DNA from: Oehlia diaphana
Taxonomy: Eukaryota > Glomeromycota > Glomeromycetes > Glomerales > Glomeraceae
NCBI GenBank assembly: GCA_003833135.1
Contig: QZLH01000501.1
Coordinates: 37,691-82,391, forward strand
Direction of reading: 5' to 3'
Length of the DNA: 44,701 nt
Shown here: one piece after another, positions 37,370 through 44,701 of the stretch
How the letters are laid out: each line of letters opens with the position of its first letter
Position numbering within the stretch: the stretch's first letter is position 1
Notes under the pieces: generated by a model
Database searches by the model: none
The model's input: only the letters and a program-made list of their open reading frames with translations
Told to the model about the DNA's origin: nothing
Made by a program: the position numbers and the translations under genes

Positions 37370-40272
37370 ATGTCGGATGAATTAAATTCTTTAAAGCCTT
37401 TACGTCGTAAACTATAATTTTCGATAATCGTGATAATTGCTACACAGAAATTTTTTTACATATCAAACACAATACCATGGCAGGAGCCAAAGTCAGCTCA
37501 TATTTTATCAATATACGACCTGAAGAATGGAAAATTTCCGAGTTTTACGAGTATCGCCAGAAAGAAAATGACTTCACCAGTTCGTTCAAGAAGGAAACCT
37601 TTATACTTAGGAGATCTCTCGATTATCTTATGAAAGGCGGCTCACCAGAAGCAAAGAATTATGCTACTCTTTTGGATAAAACTTTCAAGGCAAGTAATGT
37701 TTGTTGCTGAGGGTTTTAAACAACGGTTTAGAGTACTCTCTATGACTAGAAGAGAAGTCTTCGTGTCATCTCTTTGATGATCTTCGTGTTCGTCGTAGTA
37801 GAGTCTCTGTAAGCTTCTATGACTAAGAGAGAAGTCTTCGCGTCGTCTTTTTGATGATCTTCGTGTTCGTCATAGAACTTTATAGAGGTAATAAACTCAC
37901 ATAGCTATGGAGAATATCTTCGTGTTATTCTCCTGATGATCTTCGTGTTCGCTGTGGTCCACATATAATTTAATATTAAAAGACTTCTTACTCTGTGAAC
38001 AATGCTAATACTCTTCTATTTACGTATAAAAGGGCCATCGTTTAAACGATATTGATTCGAAGTTATTCTGGGATAGAATAGAGTCACAATTAGCCTTTGA
38101 TGCTGAAATTGAAATGAAGGGGAGGGAGATGCGATTGGCAGAGGTTTGCAATATTTTCTATTATTTAATTTACACACATAACAGCTAACATTGCTTCTTT
38201 TCTTTTATAGGCTGGAACAGCGACTGGCATTATGAAAAGGATTAACGGGGCTCTGGTATGGATAAAATTGTGGATGATATTGACTAAAAACGGTGTACTC
38301 ATTGTTATATTCTCTATCCTAAGAATGACATTGATAGATGTGTTCCCACCAAAAGGAAAACAATGGAGGATTATTTTTCCTATACAAGATCAACCACGTA
38401 CACCTCCACATCGAATCGTTTCATCAGGTGTGGCCCCTTGGAACCAAAAGGTAATTATCGCGAGTTCGCGACTATATCGTTGATAACCTTTTTTTTTTGA
38501 TGTGCACAATAACTCAAGGACAAACCACAACAGAGCGGTATTGAAGAATCACATGTTCAAAAGCTCTCTGATTCAGATAATGGGCGAATTTATGTTGATG
38601 ATGATATTAATGATAATATTAACGAAGTTAACTACCTAGAAGCCGTCCATTTATCTCAGAAGGTAACAACGCTTATTTGCGCAACTTCAATATTACAGTA
38701 TACTCATCTAATCTATGTTCTACTTTTAGACTTCACATGTTGCTACGGAGGAAGTCCGTAAGATAATCGAAAAAATAAACCGATCTAAATATCGTCTCTT
38801 TCAGTATCGTGTAGTTAATTTATCAGAACGAAATATTACGAATCCAGTTAAAAAATTGTTAACAGAAGCAGAAAGACGGTTACTAAAAACAGCTTGGGTT
38901 TCGGTACTGTGTTTTATTAATACTCTTCATATTGCCATTTGCGAGACTTTAATTTAATATTCTTCCCTACTCTTCTTAGTTAGAACCATCTAAAGAAAAA
39001 TTTAGGACAATCCGCCAGGACAAATGGGACAAAATTATAAAACCACTTTTAAAAAAGTATCAAAAAGCTTTAGTACCGAATTCTGTGTTTGATGATTTTC
39101 CTTTAGATCTTGCAATCGAGATTGTTACCGAAAGGCCATATACAGGAACATTTAATTTCAAACACCATCATGACCTGTTATGGGTACAAGATCTTTACAA
39201 GCGATTGTAAGTAATGATAGGTATAAACTGATGTATGATGTATTTTAATACTGTTTTATTTCTATTAGTTTGTTTTTATTTAGAGCGCCTATTAATGTAC
39301 TACTTGACCCTAAACAAAATGAATTATCGTTCCGAGAAAATTTCGTTAACCCCATTATTGCAAAATCGTTTGATGATATAATGGAGATTATTAGAGCAAA
39401 AACGTGGGTTTGAAAATTTTTAATGAGAAGAGTCTGCCATTTACTGATTTTCATCTACCCAATCTCATTTACAGTGGAGAGATTGAAAATATTTCTAATA
39501 AGACCCAACGAAACGAGACCCGACAATACTTGCAACGAGTTAGCATCGGATGCCATCAAGATGGTATTATCGAAGTAAACGTTAATGCAACTACAATGGA
39601 AATAGTTTTCCTAGAAGTGGTAGGAAACGCTCTCATTGTTGACATTAAAAAGCTAGATGATGATCTCAACAAAGTACTGAAAGGTAAGTGATTTGTTATG
39701 CAATAAATGTCTTTTTTCATACTTTTATTTTATCTTCTACATTATCCGACAGCAATGCAGATATCATTGTTTTATCAACGACAACACCACATACAACGTG
39801 GTGCTAAAGAAAATCAACTCACCTGTTTAGAATCATATGGGATCATAGTCTATCGTAAGTGATGCGAATTGCTAATCAAAGGGTTACAAATCTTATGTAC
39901 TATTTTATTGATTCTAGAACGAACCTTTACTTTTTATGTTATGCATAACACATGCGGAGGTCTCTATGTTGTGGACAGGTTAATGGAATTCTCATACCAG
40001 ATTCCATAGACCAACTATATATATTAGAAGAGGTTGTCGAGAAGGTCTACATGTTCAAGGTATTAAATGACTTAGATGTTGATAGTTCAACGTATTTGCC
40101 CTTTATAGCTCATAATCTTATTTCATCTTTTGTATTACAGAGCCGAATCATGGATTATTATTCGAAAATACAAAAAATAACGCCTAATTCTACTCAAACA
40201 AACAGTATAAAGGAATCACCGCTTGAATCATCACCTTCAAGAAACTCTAAAAGACGATCATCAATATATTGA
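37370..40272 (+). CDS. Lineage-specific Glomeromycotina protein of unknown function, 13 exons, frameshifted near the 3' end
   Basis: Exons: 37370-37406, 37484-37689, 38033-38143, 38211-38255, 38324-38450, 38547-38662, 38730-38903, 38980-39206, 39269-39403, 39475-39683, 39753-39854, 39918-40059, 40141-40272. Phases agree through all joins except one missing base in the exon 39918-40059. I recognise the stretches LLDPKQNELSFRENFVNPI, GEIENISNKTQRNETR, VSIG.H.DGII, FLEVVGNALIVD, AMQISLFYQR and YVMHNTCGGLYVVD as a family I have seen only in Rhizophagus-type genomes; I know no function and see no catalytic motif, signal peptide or membrane segment. The C-terminus is Ser/Arg-rich (SSPSRNSKRRSSIY). 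Two starts are possible: ATG 37370 with a 77-nt first intron, or ATG 37477 without it. I prefer 37370 because the join is in frame, the intron length fits, and a TATA-like box lies 56 bp upstream. As given, the frame stops at TAG 40007-40009. Confidence 0.72.
37690..38032 (+). other. Long GC-AG intron of the plus-strand gene
   Basis: The exon ends TTC AAG and is followed by GCAAGT, the usual form of the rare GC donor. The acceptor AAAAG precedes GGCCATCG and restores phase 0 (LLDKTFK, then GHRLNDIDSKLFW). At 343 nt it is about four times as long as the gene's other introns (62-96 nt), and the extra length is the stem-loop array at 37741-37960. Confidence 0.6.
37741..37960 (+). repeat. Three tandem double-hairpin units with a TCTTCG(T/C)GT loop, inside an intron
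   Basis: The 9-mer TCTTCGTGT (once TCTTCGCGT) occurs at 37758, 37781, 37835, 37858, 37917 and 37940. The two copies within each unit are exactly 23 nt apart; units repeat every 77 and 82 nt. The first 9-mer of each unit is exactly the loop of a stem: AAGAGAAG/CATCTCTT, AGAGAAG/CGTCTTT with G-T pairs, and GGAGAATA/TATTCTCC (37909-37916 with 37926-37933). The second is flanked by GATGA/TCGTC in the first two units. An outer stem TTCTATGAC/GTCATAGAA (37815-37823 with 37869-37877) encloses unit 2. The bases differ between units but pairing is largely kept. Confidence 0.8.
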
Positions 40273-42967
40273 ATTGCCGTAACAGTATTAAATCCGTAAA
40301 TTGTAATTTGCGATAATTTTATCTTGCATGTTTTTTTATTTACTTTTAGTTGAATATTGTAATAATATAATCATGTTTAGTAGTTTATTTATTGAACATA
40401 TAATAACAATCACTGCGCATGTAATAAAATTTAAGAGCAAATTTTTCTTATATGGTAGATATGATAGTCATATTAAAAATTATGGTGCCGTATAGTTATT
40501 AATTATATAGTTTATGTATGATCAGCTAAAATAAATTTTTTTGGTTAAGGATGATTTTCGAATCCATAATTCTAACCAAATTTTGCCAATTTTATTACCT
40601 CTGATTATATAACAATAAAATGTAATAACATTAACAGCCCATATTTCTCTAACATTATGTGATCCAACAAATTCAATCATTTGATTTAAAGTAGCTTTTA
40701 GAATATCACTGAATATTTATTCAATTGAAACTTCAGATGTTCTTTCCTATAAATTAGATTCCTATAAATATTTTACATGCAACAATCATTAAAAATTCAT
40801 CATATTCAAATAACTTAATAATATATCTCATGCATATCAACATCTTGGTTTATCTGATTTGCTATATAATATAAGATTGATTCATCTTATGATGCATTTT
40901 TAATATCGTTAGCATAAGAAATTCTTGCAAGTTTTGATCAATTTTTATAAATAAAAAATTTATGTTAGTTTACCTTCTTATATTAGGAATGAATAAATAC
41001 CAGTATTTATATTCCTTTTCTTTATCCTATTGATCAAGAAGCCTTTAAATTTTAAACATAAGATTATATAATAAAATATTAGAATTATTTAATAATGCTT
41101 CAAACAAGCAAATACTTAATATAACAATAAGCCTAATATTCTTTTATTTTATAAAGATGTTCTAGATAATTTTTTATTTTCTATAAACTTGTTAAAATGT
41201 TATTGAAAAATATTTTCAATTATACAATTATAACAGCTATAAAAATCATAAATAAAATTTTGGTATTCATTATTTTGCTAATAATTTTCTCAGATTCTTA
41301 TCCAAGTTTAAGAAATGTAAAAGATATAGTAAATTGGATAAGTAAATAGAAATATTTGACAGATTGCTACATTATAGCCATAAATATCAGAGTAATTATA
41401 TAATCAGAAAAATAACTAACTGAAAGAATAAATAATATACCAGATAAAATAAGAATAATAAATAATTAACTAGAAGAAAAATATTTAACTAGAACATAAT
41501 AGATTATAGTTATACAATAATTATTTGTAATATATTTATTTATAATCATTTATATTTAGCTTATTATTAGTTTAATCATAAATAGTTTATTGGTCATAAT
41601 AAATCATAAAAAAGAAAGAATAGAAGAAAAGAAAGATAAATAAGAATATTTTCTTATTTTTCTTATTTATATTCTTTAGTGAAATATAAAATTATATAAA
41701 TAGGAGTGGAATTCTGCAGTCATTAAATTCAATAAAATATTAATTATTAAAAGTTATTTTAAATATGTTTATAATTCACCTGAAAGTTAGTTAATATAAG
41801 TTTAATGAATAAATGAATATTCAAGGTTGAAAATAATATTGAAATAATAAAATATGGAAGAACTATTAAAGTTTAAAAATTAAATGAAATAATAATAAAA
41901 TCTAAACTAAACATAATAAGATAAATACAATAAAAAAGAAATAAATTACTTGATTATCTATGGATAACAAATATAAGTGATAATTTAGTATATGTTCTAA
42001 AAAAGAAAATGATTGATTTTGTATCATTATTCTAAATATCTTCATATATTTGGATACCTATATGATATTTCTTGAGGATTTGGACTTGATCAAAATAACT
42101 AAAAATATAGAAATAAAAAATAATCAAAGTATTTATTATTTGTAATTAAGAGATTTATCAAAAAATTATAAAGCTTATTATAAGAAAATAAAATAATAAA
42201 AAGGTATGTATTAGTATAAAAAAGAACCAATATTAAATGAAAGAAAATGTACTAAATGATGTATAAACCTAATAAATAAAAAATAAGAGAAAGGAGATAA
42301 TTATTAAAAAATAATTATTGGAGTTTAAGAAGATAATTCTTTAAAAATTATCAGAGTTAAGTTAGTCATATCATTTATTACTATAAATAATTATAAAAAA
42401 AAGGTAAAACTGTATTGAGATTTCATGGTAAAGAAGTAAATCTAATAAAAATAATATCAATCATCGGTCATGTCATAGGAACTGCCAATCATTAATATGA
42501 AATTGGTGTAATGTTAAATCACGTGAAATTCCGTTCTAATACAAAACACTTTTTTTTCAAGTTACGAACTTTACATTTTAATTACTTTTATTTACTAAAG
42601 GTTTAATCTACATATTCCAATAATTTTCTTTGTGAAAAAACATTTGTACAAAATTTTCCTATTTGAACAACCTTTTCTATTTTTTTGGACTGAACCCAGA
42701 GATGCAAGTTTATATGAAAATGTAACGCGATCTTAAATTACTAATTATACGTAACTTTTTATGTACGATCAAAAAACATATCTGACAAAAGGTGGTTAGA
42801 TTAATAAAATTTGCCGAAATTTTATAATTTTTAGTTTTTTGCACCTAATTAATCAGTAATTAATATTGTTTAGATTATAATTTTAAAATTTTATTGTATT
42901 TATTTGTTCATTTTGTAAAATAATGTTAATTTAACAAAAAACTTACATTATTTATTATTGCTATTAT
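40273..42967. other. Very AT-rich intergenic DNA
   Basis: Between the plus-strand gene and the DUF6589 remnant I see only the short coding-like remnant at 40522-40718. From about 40900 to 42400 the sequence is almost pure A/T with dense stops in every frame. No RNA gene, repeat end or promoter can be supported. Confidence 0.5.
40522..40718 (-). pseudogene. Short coding-like remnant, unrecognised
   Basis: An open minus-strand stretch of about 65 codons reads ILKATLNQMIEFVGSHNVRE and then IWAVNVITFYCYIIRG, ending TGA at 40522. Its amino-acid mixture is protein-like, unlike the AT-driven frames around it, but it lacks a start and any recognisable continuation. It lies 250 bp beyond the end of the plus-strand gene, in the opposite direction. 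Function unknown. Confidence 0.25.
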
Positions 42968-44701
42968 TTATAATTTGAATTTTAGATTTATGGTATCTCC
43001 ACGCTGCTTTTTATTCCAATCACTTGAAAGTTTATTAAGAACCTCATTAATAGCTGAGTCTGGTAACTCATCTTCATAAACTAATAACGCCTCAAGTATT
43101 TTTTCTTCTTCCAGGGTTGTTTGTTTACATTTTTTTTTTAGTAAACTGATTTGGTCATTAGGTAAGTGTGACAATTCTAAATTATCTGCATTACGAGATC
43201 TATCTGTTCGTGATGTATCTTGAGATAATTTAACTTTAGTCTGATGATTTTTCTTTTGTTGGGTAAAATCTTTCAATTTAGTTCTAACAACTTCTATTAC
43301 TCTTCTATCATGTGTGTTTCTGCATTCTATTTCTAGAACTTCTTGTCGATAAACTGTTTTGATTCGCACTAATCCTTTCTGATAGCATGAAATTAGACGT
43401 TCAATTCCTTGGTGGTGCAGTTCAGTTGGTTGATATTCTTGAAATAGATCGTAGGACAAAGGATCTGACATCCCAAAAATATCTACTAGATCGCCTACAA
43501 GATCCCACAATGGTGCCATTCATGATTTACTAGTTCGTTCAGCCAGTAATATTAATTTATTATCTAAATATTCATATATTAGCAAATCTATCCTGGCCCT
43601 TTCATCCTGAACTGCTTTTATTTGATCTTTAAGACATTTTTCATCAATTGTATTTCCAGTGACATTTTGTTTAGCATATTTCACTCCAAACGTCTCTAAC
43701 GCCTCATCAAAACCTAAACAGATATGGTTTTCTTCATGTTGTTCACGTGGAATTTTAAAAGAACCAACACAATGTAACTTTTCTTCTAATTGTGGAAAAG
43801 CAGCTAGTGTTGAAAGATAATGGGCAATTGCAGTTGTATAATTGGATTTAGCAGCACTAGCAAAAAGAGGCGCGGCTGCAGCTAAAGAATCTTTTTGAAT
43901 ACTGAAATTTCCTATACGCATTCCCATTTTATGAGCTTTCCAAATAGCCACCCATCTATAATAAAGGTACCAAACTTTAAGACAAATGTGAGTATCATTT
44001 TTACCATCTAAAATTTCAGAAAAATTTATTTTTTTTAAATTAATATAAATATTAATAGCGATTCCTACAGCAACCCACAAGAGATCTAATACTCTAGCTG
44101 TTGAATGATAGTCCACAACAATTTCAAGTTTATCTAAAAATCACACACCAAGACATGAAGCTAAACTTAATAATCCATAACTTGAAAATAGGACTAAAAG
44201 TACTGAGCAAAAATCCTTAGACATGTGCCACTGACCTAGGTGAGGTCTTAATTTCGTCCATTTTTTTTTACATTTAATTAATCTACGATATATTGCTTCA
44301 TTAGCAACAATATCAAGAAATTCATAATCTTTTAAATCAAATTCTTTTTTATACATCTCAGCGGCATTTAAAATCTCTTCATCTGAATTGGGGTTATTTC
44401 CAGGTTCAAGGATAATGACATTAGGTGATGGTTCTAAACATCCATAATCTAATTTGGAAAGTAAAATATCTTTAATGCTTTTAGCATCAAAATCTTTTCT
44501 GTAAGATATTTCGCCATTGATATTTTTAAAATCTAATAATTCTTTGAATACTTCTTGAAAAGTCATTAATAATTGATCTATCCTAGAATTCATACCAAAT
44601 AACGGTGTATCTGCAGTTAATTCAACCATTTCTTCAGGTCCAGTCCTTATTATATCTATTGGTAGCTGTATTTGAAAGGCCATTTTTAATATTGCATGAG
44701 A
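42968..44701 (-). pseudogene. DUF6589-type mobile-element protein with two in-frame TGA codons (5' end outside window)
   Basis: A single minus-strand frame runs from the right edge (already open before ATG 44683) to TAA at 42968-42970, interrupted only by TGA at 44141-44143 and 43520-43522. The three blocks contain ILEPGNNPNSDEEILNAAEM, LGQWHMSKDFCSVLLVLFSS, VDYHSTARVLDLLWVAVG, LKVWYLYYRWVAIWKAHKMG, FDEALETFGVKY, DERARIDLL and VYRQEVLEIE. I recognise this series as the DUF6589 family, abundant in Rhizophagus and thought to be transposon-associated. Homology continues across both stops (LGV-stop-FLDK; SKS-stop-MAPLWDLV), so they are mutations in one old frame, not gene ends. No terminal repeats are visible in the window. 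The family name rests on memory. Confidence 0.72.

Noticed and set aside
38232..38483. Plus-strand open frame MKRINGALVWIKL... read straight through
   Set aside because: It reads through a 68-nt intron (38256-38323); splicing gives the more plausible GAL-NDIDRCVPTKRKTMEDYF and keeps the gene in phase.
39404..39474. Open frame start before GEIENIS
   Set aside because: This stretch is an intron (GTGGGT...TTTACAG); removing it joins the two homologous parts in phase.
40900..42400. Mitochondrial insertion (very high A+T)
   Set aside because: No mitochondrial gene, tRNA or rRNA sequence is recognisable; high A+T alone does not support it.

Overview
The window looks like nuclear DNA of an arbuscular mycorrhizal fungus (Glomeromycotina, Rhizophagus-like). 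It is extremely AT-rich, its genes are cut by many 60-105 nt introns with GTA-type donors, and it carries gene families I associate with that lineage: RNF213-like giant ATPases, a DUF6589 element protein and a BTB/BACK relic. This assignment is inference; no marker gene is present.

Layout. (1) 1-10113, minus: RNF213-like paralog A (CBM20, then dynein-like AAA+ core), 11 exons visible, running off the left edge. (2) 10114-18911: about 8.8 kb of AT-rich DNA with a TA-flanked MITE, a BTB/BACK relic and scraps of coiled-coil coding sequence. (3) 18912-31839, minus: paralog B, the same gene from start to C-terminus, with 13 introns at matching positions and phases (two of them absent from A). Its 3' part is broken by a 1-nt frameshift and an in-frame stop. 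(4) 31840-36259: intergenic, with a palindrome-rich segment and a TTA-flanked Tourist-like MITE. (5) 36260-37096, minus: relic C, only the 3' end of a third tandem copy. (6) 37370-40272, plus: a 13-exon gene of a family I recall only from Rhizophagus and whose function I do not know. Its unusually long GC-AG intron holds a regular array of stem-loops. (7) 40273-42967: nearly featureless AT-rich DNA. (8) 42968-44701, minus: DUF6589-type element protein interrupted by two in-frame TGA codons, open at the right edge.

Biology. A, B and C are a head-to-tail array of RNF213/mysterin-like proteins. B keeps the CBM20, AAA+ core and C-terminal domain of the family, but I see no RING and no RZ zinc-finger cysteine/histidine cluster. 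In both A and B the second ATPase site has lost its Walker B glutamate. B and C carry stops at neighbouring codons at the same place in the C-terminal domain. All exon joins were checked by hand for splice sites and reading phase; none has transcript support here.
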